Shown one piece after another: positions 9,937 to 18,362 of a stretch of DNA of 64,000 nt. A program made the translations under genes and the position numbers. Numbering within the stretch: position 1 is the first letter of the stretch; each line of letters begins with the position of its first letter. The notes beneath the pieces were generated by a model. The model worked only from the letters and a program-made list of their open reading frames with translations, was not told where the DNA came from and did no database searches. Source of the stretch: Paenibacillus_S sp043945595 (GTDB taxonomy: Bacteria > Bacillota > Bacilli > Paenibacillales > NBRC-103111). The stretch is taken from contig NZ_JBIFNP010000001.1 of the NCBI RefSeq assembly GCF_043945595.1, positions 4,650,001 to 4,714,000 of the forward strand, given 5' to 3'.

Positions 9937-10768
9937 GCAGATTCACCCTCCCCGCCGTATCATCGCAGATTGCAGCATTTTCCCGCACCTCGCCGGCTGT
10001 CCGCATACCGATTAACGCGACGTCCACATGCGGATTGGACAGCACGAATTGAATGAGGGCACGCGTATAATCGAACCGGTTATTCGGGTCCACCAGGTTC
10101 ATCCAGCGCTTGAACAAGCCTGAACTGGTCGTGCGCATGGCCGCTATGCCCATGCCTGCCTTCTCGGCCTCCAGCATGCTGCCGAACGGGCGATTCGGGT
10201 CGTAAGGATGCTGCATGCATACGTTATAGCAAATCTGCATCATGTCGAATTGCCCGCTCCGTATAAATTCATATACGGCCGCGTTGTTATCCTCGCTGGT
10301 GAAGCCGATAAACCGCACCAGCCCTTCCTCCTTCAGCCGCAGCATCTGCTCCAACATGCCTCCGCGCTGCAGGACGGAACGGACAGCGTCATCCGTATAA
10401 CTGGTGCCGTGAATCTGCAGGAAATCGAGCCGGTCCGTCTGCAGCCGCTGCAGGCTGTTCTCCACGCTTCGGCGCAATTCGTCCGGCCCGCACAGGCCGG
10501 CCTTGCTGGCGAGAAACACCTGGCCCCGGTGCCCTCTCAGTGCATAACCGAGCATTTCCTCGCTTCTCCCGCTCCCATAGCCGGGAGCCGTATCGAAGTA
10601 GTTGATACCCGACTCAAGCGCGGCGTCAATCGCATCCAATATGTGCTGACGGTCGTCGGGGGCATCCGGTTCGAACGGCTGCAAATAATTTCTCAGTCCG
10701 GCCGGCGCGCCGCCGAAGCCGATACGGCTGACCTCCACTCCCGTATTGCCGAATTGTACGTATTCCAT
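9908..10768 (-). CDS. Aldo/keto reductase
   Basis: NAD(P)H-dependent oxidoreductase of the AKR superfamily, 286 residues, cytoplasmic. The catalytic tetrad is visible: Asp and Tyr in YFDTAPGYG, Lys in LASKAG and His in LQIHG. The C-terminal part includes the cofactor-binding block ALIGMRTAGEVREN. I place the start at ATG 10768 because AGGAAAGGAG lies ten bases upstream; a longer in-frame version from 10795 would include that site. It lies between the Gfo/Idh/MocA gene and the amidohydrolase in the operon and may oxidise or reduce a sugar intermediate, similar to L-fucose or galactose dehydrogenase-type AKRs. Substrate is unknown. Confidence 0.9.
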   Translation of the reverse strand: MEYVQFGNTGVEVSRIGFGGAPAGLRNYLQPFEPDAPDDRQHILDAIDAALESGINYFDTAPGYGSGRSEEMLGYALRGHRGQVFLASKAGLCGPDELRRSVENSLQRLQTDRLDFLQIHGTSYTDDAVRSVLQRGGMLEQMLRLKEEGLVRFIGFTSEDNNAAVYEFIRSGQFDMMQICYNVCMQHPYDPNRPFGSMLEAEKAGMGIAAMRTTSSGLFKRWMNLVDPNNRFDYTRALIQFVLSNPHVDVALIGMRTAGEVRENAAICDDTAGRVNLRELFTYYLQ

Positions 10769-10804
10769 CGAGAAATCACTCCTTTCCTCTAGCACGTCTT
10801 GCGC

Positions 10805-11791
10805 TTATTGCAGCAGACGGCGCACTTGCTCCATCAGTCGGATGGTCTTTACGGTATCCCCCATATGAACGGCAGGCTCTCTGCGCTTAGCAGCGGATTG
10901 AACGAATTCGAGCAGCTCCAGGTCATAGCCCAAATAAGTGAAACTCGTGTGCAGGCCATTGTTGACATTCCAGCTCTGGGCGTCGCCCTGCTCCCGGAAC
11001 GCCGCCCGCATCCCGCCGCCGTTCCACTGGCCGGGACGGTTATGCACGATGCTCTTCAGGTTATCGACAATGACATTCTGCCCGCTGCCGATCAGCTCGA
11101 CCCGCTCAACGGGAAACGTCATATCCTGCACGGATGCCGACTGAATGTTGCCGATCGCTCCGCTCTCAGCCATCAGCGTGATGTTGTAGCCGAACCGCCG
11201 ATCGTCCAGCTCGAAGGCTTCTGCATGAGTTACCGCCAGTTCCCCCAGCAAAAACCGGGCCAGATCCATATGGTTGACGATATGGTTGAATATAAACGCA
11301 TGCTTCGAGCCGTAAGCTCCCGCATGGTATTTGGCCTGATACATATGTATCCCGCCGAATTTGGCACGCTGAGCCACTTCCTTGGCCATAAGATACGCTG
11401 TCGCAAACCGCCGGTTAAAGCCAACCATCGCGTAGCGCCCTGTACTCTGCTGAAGCGCTGCCAGCTCCTCCGCCTGCTCTACCGTCCGGCAGGGCGTCTT
11501 CTCCACGAATACAGGCAGGTCCGCGAGCATACTGGATTTCGCTACCTCGTAATGAATTTGCGGAGTGGCCGAGCAGATGACGGCATCCAGCGATTCACGC
11601 TCTAGCATCCGCTTATAATCAGTATACGCAGCACCTGTACGGTATTTTCTCTCCACAAACGAAATCCGTTCCGGCAAAATGTCGCATACGGCGGCAATCT
11701 CCACCGGCAGCGTCATCAGCCGATGCAGCAGATTATCGACCATATGGGCGCCCAACCCCACAAGCCCCAACCGAATCGGGTTGTCAGCCAT
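10805..11791 (-). CDS. Gfo/Idh/MocA-family oxidoreductase
   Basis: NAD(P)-dependent sugar or inositol dehydrogenase-like protein, 328 residues. The N-terminal Rossmann fold begins IRLGLVGLG; the usual third glycine of GxGxxG is replaced (GLGAHMVDN). The hallmark EKTPC (family EKP) follows at about residue 95, and GFNRRFA and HIVNHMDLARFLLG form the substrate-side motif. The ribosome binding site GGGGGAG precedes ATG 11791, 16 bases after the permease stop. In this context it may oxidise a hydroxyl of an imported sugar, or epimerise it, before the dehydratase step. The exact substrate cannot be read. Confidence 0.88.
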   Translation of the reverse strand: MADNPIRLGLVGLGAHMVDNLLHRLMTLPVEIAAVCDILPERISFVERKYRTGAAYTDYKRMLERESLDAVICSATPQIHYEVAKSSMLADLPVFVEKTPCRTVEQAEELAALQQSTGRYAMVGFNRRFATAYLMAKEVAQRAKFGGIHMYQAKYHAGAYGSKHAFIFNHIVNHMDLARFLLGELAVTHAEAFELDDRRFGYNITLMAESGAIGNIQSASVQDMTFPVERVELIGSGQNVIVDNLKSIVHNRPGQWNGGGMRAAFREQGDAQSWNVNNGLHTSFTYLGYDLELLEFVQSAAKRREPAVHMGDTVKTIRLMEQVRRLLQ

Positions 11792-11806
11792 GGTTTCTCC
11801 CCCTTC

Positions 11807-12682
11807 CTATTTCACTCCAGATGTGGCGATACCTTCGACCAAATATTTTTGAAAAAACACGAAGATGGTAAACAGCGGAATCAAGGACAGCATCGACATA
11901 GCAAACAACTGGCCATACTCCGATTTTCCTTCGCCTGACGAGATGAACAGGCTTAATCCAAGCGTAGCCGTAAAATCCTTCACTTGACTGATGTAAATAA
12001 GCGGACCGAAAAAATCGTTCCATACATAGATAAATGTAAAAATAGTCGTCGTTACGAGCGCAGGAAGCGCCAGGGGCAGGATCAGCCGCCAGTAGATCTG
12101 GAACTTCCCGCAGCCGTCCACTGTCGCCGCATGATCCAGCTCTTTGGGCAGCCCGCGCATGAATTGAACCATTAAAAAGATATAGAACGGTTCCACTGCA
12201 AAAAAGCGCGGAACGAGCAGCGGATAGTACGTATTGATCCAATCAAACTGCTTGAATAAAATGTACTGCGGTATAATAACCACATGATGCGGCAGCATGA
12301 TGGTCATCATCATGACGGCGAACCAAAACTTGCGCAGCGGAAATTCCATACGGGCAAATGGGTATGCCGCCAAGGAGCAACTGATCAGATTTCCGATAAT
12401 GGATACGGTCACAATAAACAAAGAATTCAAGAAAAATCGGCCGAAGGATGTGCCCGAGAAGCCGATCCAGCCCTCCACATAGTTCTTCAACGTAACTTGC
12501 TTAGGCCATAAGCTGAGATCTTGGAAAATGAGCCCCTGCGGCTTGAACGAGCTGCTGAGCATCCATAGCACCGGATAGAGCATCGCCAGCGAGCAGATCA
12601 AGATGGCACCGTGATAGGTGAACCGGCTGATTTTGTCTGAGAAGCTGATAACAATCCCTCCTATTCCATGTAGTGCACCCAC
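11807..12682 (-). CDS. Carbohydrate ABC transporter permease (MalG-type), start uncertain
   Basis: Second permease of the operon's importer. Hydrophobic segments begin at HGAILICSLAMLYPVLWMLSS; the EAA loop is DHAATVDGCGKFQIYW with LPLALPALV, and the tail is GIATSGVK. The ribosome binding site AGGAGG sits right after the preceding permease's TAG, but no ATG, GTG or TTG follows in frame. The in-frame codon at the right distance is ATC (VISFSDKI). GTG 12682 is the nearest standard in-frame start but lies upstream of that site and inside the previous gene. A base miscall or indel at the start codon is likely; the mature protein probably begins near SFSDKISRF. Confidence 0.85.
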   Translation of the reverse strand: MGALHGIGGIVISFSDKISRFTYHGAILICSLAMLYPVLWMLSSSFKPQGLIFQDLSLWPKQVTLKNYVEGWIGFSGTSFGRFFLNSLFIVTVSIIGNLISCSLAAYPFARMEFPLRKFWFAVMMMTIMLPHHVVIIPQYILFKQFDWINTYYPLLVPRFFAVEPFYIFLMVQFMRGLPKELDHAATVDGCGKFQIYWRLILPLALPALVTTTIFTFIYVWNDFFGPLIYISQVKDFTATLGLSLFISSGEGKSEYGQLFAMSMLSLIPLFTIFVFFQKYLVEGIATSGVK

Positions 12683-13539
12683 CGCCGGGAAGTCCAGAAA
12701 GCGGCACCCGAGAACGTTGCGATCAGCAGCAGCAAGATCCATGCCATGGCCGAGGCTACACCCATCTGATAGTTTTGAAAGCCTTGCTGATACAGGTACA
12801 GCGTATAAAACAAAGTGGAATTGACGGGGCCGCCGCTGCCGCCGCTAATAATGTACGCCGGAGTGAACGCCTGGAACGAGCCGATCAGCTGCATAATCAA
12901 GTTGAATAAAATCACCGGCGAAAGCAGCGGCAATGTTACCCTAAAGAAGCTTTGCCGCCTGCCTGCTCCGTCGATCGCCGCCGCCTCGTACATCTCCTTG
13001 GGGATCTGCTTCAGACCGGCAAGGAAAATGACCATAGGCGATCCGAACTGCCACACCTTCAGAATAATAATTGTGATCAGCGCCGTCTTCGGATTGGCGA
13101 TCCAGCTCGTTCCGGTCACGCCGAGCAGGGCGAGCATATCATTGATCAAGCCCTCGCTTCCGAAGATTTGCCGCCACAATAATGCAACGGAAACGCTTCC
13201 GCCGATAAGCGACGGAATATAGTAAATGCCGCGGTACACATTCACCGCCTTGCTTAGGCTGTGATTCAGTACGATAGCCAGCAGAAGCGCGAATGCCAGT
13301 TCGAAGGGAACGCCACACAGCACATAAGTTAAAGTGACCTTTAGCGACTGATAAAACTGCTTATCCGTGAAGATGTCGCGGTAGTTGTCCAGTCCTCCCC
13401 ATACCGGCGGATTCAGCATATCGTAGGAAGTGAAGGACAAGTAGAGCGATGCGACGATCGGAAATAAACTGAACACGAATAAGCCGACCAACCAGGGCGC
13501 CAGAAAGCCGTACGCCACCCAATAGTCCTTATTTTTCAT
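12661..13539 (-). CDS. Carbohydrate ABC transporter permease (MalF-type)
   Basis: First permease of the operon's importer, 292 residues with six predicted membrane segments. It opens with the charged MKNKDYW and a long hydrophobic stretch (FLAPWLVGLFVFSLFPIVA). The EAA loop is YEAAAIDGAGRRQSFF with LPLLSPV, and the C terminus ends WTSRRWVHYME. AAGGAG precedes ATG 13539, 17 bases after the binding-protein stop. Its last bases overlap the upstream-extended start of the next permease. It pairs with the following permease and with one or both tandem binding proteins. Confidence 0.94.
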   Translation of the reverse strand: MKNKDYWVAYGFLAPWLVGLFVFSLFPIVASLYLSFTSYDMLNPPVWGGLDNYRDIFTDKQFYQSLKVTLTYVLCGVPFELAFALLLAIVLNHSLSKAVNVYRGIYYIPSLIGGSVSVALLWRQIFGSEGLINDMLALLGVTGTSWIANPKTALITIIILKVWQFGSPMVIFLAGLKQIPKEMYEAAAIDGAGRRQSFFRVTLPLLSPVILFNLIMQLIGSFQAFTPAYIISGGSGGPVNSTLFYTLYLYQQGFQNYQMGVASAMAWILLLLIATFSGAAFWTSRRWVHYME

Positions 13540-13555
13540 AGCGTACTCCTTATCC

Positions 13556-14863
13556 TTATTTCTTCAACGTTTTCTGTGCTTCTATGAAAAAATCATCCAC
13601 TGCTTGCGCGACCGTCTTTTGCTTGAAAGCAACCGCCTCATTGGCCGTGCTGATCAATTTATTGACCGCATTGCTTCCGGTCGGATAAGCCACAGTCGGC
13701 GTTGCATTCTTGCTGACCTGCATTTGAAATTCATTCACTTTCTTCATCGTCGGATCAATAAACGGCTCCAATGCCTTCATCACCTTTGTCGATCCAACCG
13801 GTCCATACAGCTCACCGAACTGTTTGGCAGCGTCTGCATCATTGACGAACAGATTAATGATTTCGGCGGTTTCCTTCGCCACCTTCGACTTGACATAAAT
13901 CGCGGAATAGACGCCTGCCAGCAGATCGAACTCGGTGCCGCCCTTTGTCGTCGGAATTCTAACGATTCCAAGCTCATCCTTCATCACGTCCTGGAACAGC
14001 TTCATCCGGTTGGAGGAGCTCATCGTCGCCGCAACCTTCCCCGCAGCCAGAATACCCTCGACTTCATTCTTGCCTGCATACTCTGCCGAGACGTCTGCCG
14101 GCGGAATACCGCCTTTCTGGCGGAGCTGATCCCAGATCGTCAGCCAATCGGCCATATCCTGCTTCTCAAAGCCGAGCCCTCCGTCTTCCGTGTACAGATC
14201 CTTATTCCGCTGCTTCAGGAAAGACTGCAGCAGATTGCTGATTCCGCCTAAATCTTCGCTTCCCCAGACATCGTTGCCCAGCGCATCGTGGATCGCAATC
14301 ATTGATTTCGAGAAATCGTCCCAGGTCCAGTTGAAATCCGGCTCGCTCACGCCTGCTTTCTGAAACATCGCTTTGTTATAATAGCTCGCCTTGATGGAGT
14401 TCCCTTGCGAGACCGAATACAGCTTGCCGTTCACTTTCCCGCTGTCGACTATCGTCGGGTTGAAGTCCTTGATATCGATCACGCCCTGATCGACAAACGG
14501 CTGCAAATCGAGCAGCTGCTCCCGCTTTGCGAAATCATTAATGTTGTCAAGGGAAAACACCATTAAATCCGGTGCATTGCCGCCGGCGATCTGAGTATTC
14601 AGCTTGGTCCAATAATCGTTAGAAGATGCAAATTCACGAATAATCTTGACATGAGGCAGCTTCTTCTGAATCTCATCGAATGTGCTGTTGTACACTTTAT
14701 TTCGGTTCGCGTCGCCATACCAGCTTACCCGGACTTCTTTCACAGCAGGTGCTGCCCCTTCCGCACCCTCCTTGACAGGCGCCGCCTCCGGACTGCCGCC
14801 GGAGCAGCCTGAGACTGCCGCGGCCAGCGAGACCGCCAGCGCAGCCGCTATCGTTTTTCTCAT
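13556..14863 (-). CDS. Sugar ABC transporter substrate-binding lipoprotein (copy 1 of tandem pair)
   Basis: Type 1 extracellular solute-binding lipoprotein, 435 residues, with a signal peptide and lipobox VSGC (Cys about residue 20). Family blocks include YWTKLNTQIAGGNAPDLMVF, GKLYSVSQGNS, NWTWDDFSKSM and a C-terminal AYPTGSNAVNKLI. It is a close paralogue of the gene immediately upstream, sharing the same motifs along its full length, so the pair arose by tandem duplication. Both feed the same permease pair, perhaps with different ligand ranges. The reading frame is intact. Confidence 0.93.
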   Translation of the reverse strand: MRKTIAAALAVSLAAAVSGCSGGSPEAAPVKEGAEGAAPAVKEVRVSWYGDANRNKVYNSTFDEIQKKLPHVKIIREFASSNDYWTKLNTQIAGGNAPDLMVFSLDNINDFAKREQLLDLQPFVDQGVIDIKDFNPTIVDSGKVNGKLYSVSQGNSIKASYYNKAMFQKAGVSEPDFNWTWDDFSKSMIAIHDALGNDVWGSEDLGGISNLLQSFLKQRNKDLYTEDGGLGFEKQDMADWLTIWDQLRQKGGIPPADVSAEYAGKNEVEGILAAGKVAATMSSSNRMKLFQDVMKDELGIVRIPTTKGGTEFDLLAGVYSAIYVKSKVAKETAEIINLFVNDADAAKQFGELYGPVGSTKVMKALEPFIDPTMKKVNEFQMQVSKNATPTVAYPTGSNAVNKLISTANEAVAFKQKTVAQAVDDFFIEAQKTLKK

Positions 14864-14882
14864 ATCTACCCAGCCCCCGAAA

Positions 14883-16188
14883 TTATTTTTTCAAAATTTT
14901 CTGCGCTTCCGTGAAGAAATCGTCCACCGCTTCCTCAACGCTTTTTTGCTTGAAGGCAATGGCGTCGTTCTCCGTGCCGAGCAGCTTATTGATCGCATTG
15001 CTGCCCGCAGGATAAGGAACGGTCGGCAGCGTATTTTTGCTTACAGCCACCTGGTAGTCATTGATCTTCTTCATCATCGGATCGATCGTCGCTTCCAGCT
15101 CCTTCATCACTTTGCTGGAGCCGACAGGCCCGTACAGCATCCCGAACGCTTTAGCTGCTTCGGAGTCGTTGGCGAAAGCATCGATAATGCGGGCTGTTTC
15201 CTTAGGTACTTTGGACTTCGCATAAACGCCCATGTAGACGCCTGCCAGCAGATCGAACGGCGTTCCGTCCTTTGTCGTAGGGACACTGAACTATCCCCAA
15301 TTCATCCTTCATCACGTTCTGAAACAGCTTTAGCCGGTTAGAGGCACTCATTGTAACGGCTACTTTGCCGGTGGCGAGTATGCCCTCCACTTCATTCTTC
15401 CCCTTGTATTCGGCCGAAATATCCGCCGGCGCTACGCCGCCCTGCTGCCTCATGCTGTCCCATAGCGTAAACCACTCGATCATATCCGACTTCTCGAAGC
15501 CAAGGCTGCCGTCTTCCTTGTACAAGTCTTTATTCCGCTGTTTCAGAAACGTCTGGAATATGTTGTTGGTTCCCGCCAAATCCTCGCTTCCCCAGACACC
15601 GCTGCCCAGTGCCTTATGAATTGCGATCATCGATTGGGCAAAATCCTCCCAGGTCCAGTTCAAATCCGGTTCGCTTAATCCGGCTTTTTTGAAAATCTCC
15701 TTATTATAATAGGTACCGAGAATCGAGTTGCCTTGGGATACGGTATACAGCTTGCCGTCTACCTTGCCGCTGTTCACGATCGCCGGATTAAAGTCATTCA
15801 GGTGAATAATGCCCTGATCGACATAGGGCTGCAGATCAGCCAGTTGGCCGCGCTTCGCGAAATCGTACAGATTGTCAAGCGTGAACACCATCATATCGGG
15901 GGCATTGCCGCCGGCGACCTGTGTATTCAGCTTCGTCCAGTAATCGTTGCCGGCCGCAAATTCTCGAATCAGCTTAATGTCCGGCAGTTTTTTCTGAATA
16001 ATATCGAACGTATCGTTATATATCTGATTGCGGTTAGCATCCCCATACCAGCTGACGCGGACCTCGGTCGTCTTCTCGCTCCCCGCCGCCGAACCGTTCT
16101 CGACCGAAGGCGTGGACGAGCCGGCAGAGCATCCAACGGAAATTGCCGTTACTATGGAAATAATCGATAAGACACTTAATTTTTTCAT
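14883..16188 (-). CDS. Sugar ABC transporter substrate-binding lipoprotein (copy 2, frameshifted near 15288)
   Basis: Paralogue of the following gene: lipobox SVGC (Cys about residue 20), then RVSWYGDANRNQIYND, YWTKLNTQVAGGNAPDMMVF and YTVSQGNSILGTYYN. The frame breaks after MKDELGIV. Removing one base near 15288 restores SVPTTKDGTPFDLLAGVY, which matches the intact copy, and the C-terminal 116 residues then follow to EAQKILKK. GAGGAGG precedes ATG 16188. The two copies differ mainly in the linker after the lipobox. The break is probably an indel error, because both sides remain highly conserved. Confidence 0.9.
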
Positions 16189-16239
16189 AGGTTCCTCCTC
16201 TATTATGAAAGCTTAATCCGCCGCACATTGCCGCCTTGC

Positions 16240-17334
16240 TTAGTCCAGCCTGCTGATAGCATAATCGGCTTTGTCCAGCCAGTCTTGGCGGATCTTGACC
16301 CCCCAGCCCGGTCCCTCGGGAATCGCCACGCTGCCGTCTCTCACTTCCAGATCCGCATCCTCGAACAAACCTTCCGCCCAAGGATCGTGCTCAAGCGTGT
16401 ACTCCATATACGGACCTGCATTCCGCAGCGCGCCGAGCAGATGTAAAGTGAAGACGAGCGTCATGGTTTTGTTTGCATTATGAGGAGTGCAAAGCATGGC
16501 GGCTTCATTCGCCATGCGGGCCACCCTTAACGCCCGAGAGATTCCGCCCACGTAAGAGACATTAGGCTGAACGATATCCACCGCCCGCATCCGGATCATG
16601 CGCTGCCACTGGGATAGATCCGTGTCCTGCTCACCGCCCGATACCGGGATATCCAGCGCCTGGGCGACCTCCGCCGTCCATTCCAGCTCCGGAAACGGGC
16701 AAGGCTCCTCGAAGTGGCTGTACCGATGCTGCTCCAGCAGCCGGCCGACTTCAATCGCCCGCTTGGGCGTAAAGGCGCTGTTCCCGTCGGCGAATAGCGT
16801 GGTTTGTCCGTCAAGCGCCTGGCGGATGGTCGGGATCAGCTCCTCGGTGCGGCCGGGCCATTGGTCGACATCATTGCCGAACACCTTGCCCACACGGATC
16901 TTGAACGCGCGGAAGCCGTGCTCCGCCTGAAGCCGCTTCATTCGTTCGGCTTCGTCCTGCGGTGTAATGTCCCTGCGCATGCTGGACCCGTATGCGTCGA
17001 TGGACGTTCTGTACTGGCCGAGCAGTTGGCAGACGCTCTTCCCCTCTGCCTTCCCTTTTAAATCCCACAAGGCGGTATCAAGCCCGCCGATCGCACGCGT
17101 TGTGAAGGCGCCGGGGAATTTATACTCTTTCAGAAAGCACCTTTCAACCAGCTCCTCAATAGCAAGCGGATCGCTGCCAAGCGCAATCGGAGCGATTTGC
17201 TGATGCAGCGCCAGTGCGGAAATATTGGCGTTCCAGGCGGAAAGTTGTCCATAGCCTTCATGGCCGTCATCGGTCCGGACGCGGACAAAACTAACCTCTT
17301 TGGCGGAAAATGTTTCAATGCTCGCAATTTTCAT
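16240..17334 (-). CDS. Mandelate racemase/muconate lactonizing enzyme-family protein (enolase superfamily)
   Basis: Metal-dependent acid-sugar dehydratase or epimerase candidate, 364 residues. N-terminal capping domain MKIASIETFSAKE, then TALWDLKGKAEGKSVCQLLG. In the barrel: FKIR where the family's KxK base lies (so K-x-R), metal ligands in LFADGNS, HFEEPCPFPE and VSGGEQD, an Asp in VDIVQPNVSYVGG and a His in CTPHNANK, fitting a mandelate-racemase-type His-Asp dyad. It is strikingly similar along its length to the protein at 51981-53075. In this operon it would dehydrate an aldonate or uronate-derived acid whose product is handled by the three dehydrogenases transcribed before it. Precise substrate unknown. 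Confidence 0.9.
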   Translation of the reverse strand: MKIASIETFSAKEVSFVRVRTDDGHEGYGQLSAWNANISALALHQQIAPIALGSDPLAIEELVERCFLKEYKFPGAFTTRAIGGLDTALWDLKGKAEGKSVCQLLGQYRTSIDAYGSSMRRDITPQDEAERMKRLQAEHGFRAFKIRVGKVFGNDVDQWPGRTEELIPTIRQALDGQTTLFADGNSAFTPKRAIEVGRLLEQHRYSHFEEPCPFPELEWTAEVAQALDIPVSGGEQDTDLSQWQRMIRMRAVDIVQPNVSYVGGISRALRVARMANEAAMLCTPHNANKTMTLVFTLHLLGALRNAGPYMEYTLEHDPWAEGLFEDADLEVRDGSVAIPEGPGWGVKIRQDWLDKADYAISRLD

Positions 17335-17371
17335 CGTTTGGGCTCCTCTTCTTTATGGATTAAGATACCGG

Positions 17372-18337
17372 CTAGCCAATAACGCTGTAGAGCATCCGTT
17401 CGTTCCTTAACGCCGCCAGCAGGTTGCGTGCGGCAATGTCCGCCATTTGCAGTCTCGTCTCGATCGTAGCGCTGCCAATATGAGGCAACGCTATGACGTT
17501 AGGGAGCTGCAGCAGCGGATGCTCCTTGCCGATGGGTTCCGTCTCAAATACATCCAGCCCCGCACCCCATATTTTCCCTGTGGTTAAAGCGTCATACAGC
17601 GCTTGTTCATCCACGTTGCCGCCTCTGGACGTGTTGATCAGAATCGCATTAGGCTTCATCTGCGCGAACTGGCGGGGGCCGATCATGCTGTGCGTTTCCG
17701 GAGTGGACGGCGCAAGCATCACGACATAATCCGATTCGGACAACAGCTGTTCCAGGGAGCGCCATTGTGCGCCAAGTTCCTGCTCTGCCTCCGGCTTGCG
17801 CGTTCGATTGTGGTACAGAATATGCATGCCGAAGCCTTTGGCCCGCCGGGCGACTCCTCTTCCGATTCTACCCATCCCGATAATGCCGATGGCAGCGCCG
17901 TAAACGTCCTGGCCGGTAAGCAGCATGGGCCCCCACCCCTTCCACTTTCCCGCCCTAGTATACCGGTCGGCTTCGACCACACGCCGCGCCGTGCCCAGGA
18001 GCAGCGCAAAGGTCAAATCCGCGACCGCTTCCGACAGTACCTCCGGCGTGTGGCCGACACGTATTCCCCGCTTTTTCGCTTCGGCGATATCGATGTTGTT
18101 GTAGCCGACAGCCATAGTGCTGACGACCTTCAATCGGGGCGCCCTTCCAAGCAGTTCTTTGTCTATCCGATCCGAAACGTTTGTAAAAATCGCATCGGCA
18201 TCCGCCGCGTGCTGCAGCAGCAGCTGGCGCGGCATAACCGTTTCCTCGTCATCCCACATATATACCTCATGTCCATCCTCCATCAAGCTCACAATGCTTG
18301 GGGGAATTTTGCGGGTAATCACAATTTTCATATGCAT
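17372..18337 (-). CDS. D-isomer-specific 2-hydroxyacid dehydrogenase (glyoxylate/hydroxypyruvate reductase-like)
   Basis: NAD(P)H-dependent reductase for 2-keto acids such as glyoxylate, hydroxypyruvate or 2-ketogluconate, 321 residues. The nucleotide-binding motif is IGIIGMGRIGRGVARRA. Catalytic residues visible: Arg in INTSRGGNVDE, Glu in VFETEP and His in LPHIGSAT. The N terminus has two in-frame ATGs three codons apart (MHMKIV); AGGAG is three bases from the first and nine from the second, so the second may be used. In the operon it could reduce the keto acid produced by the dehydratase or by later cleavage. Confidence 0.92.
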   Translation of the reverse strand: MHMKIVITRKIPPSIVSLMEDGHEVYMWDDEETVMPRQLLLQHAADADAIFTNVSDRIDKELLGRAPRLKVVSTMAVGYNNIDIAEAKKRGIRVGHTPEVLSEAVADLTFALLLGTARRVVEADRYTRAGKWKGWGPMLLTGQDVYGAAIGIIGMGRIGRGVARRAKGFGMHILYHNRTRKPEAEQELGAQWRSLEQLLSESDYVVMLAPSTPETHSMIGPRQFAQMKPNAILINTSRGGNVDEQALYDALTTGKIWGAGLDVFETEPIGKEHPLLQLPNVIALPHIGSATIETRLQMADIAARNLLAALRNERMLYSVIG

Positions 18338-18344
18338 TCACTCC

Positions 18345-18362
18345 TGAGCAAGCGCTTTCTCA
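18345..18362. promoter_or_regulatory. cre-like near-palindrome inside the operon
   Basis: TGAGAAAGCGCTTGCTCA (minus-strand reading) is an 18-bp near-perfect palindrome with the AAGCGCTT core found in many catabolite-responsive elements. It overlaps the stop codon of the alcohol dehydrogenase and ends right beside the AGGAG of the next gene. A CcpA roadblock inside the operon is possible; coincidence of coding sequence is the alternative. Confidence 0.35.
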
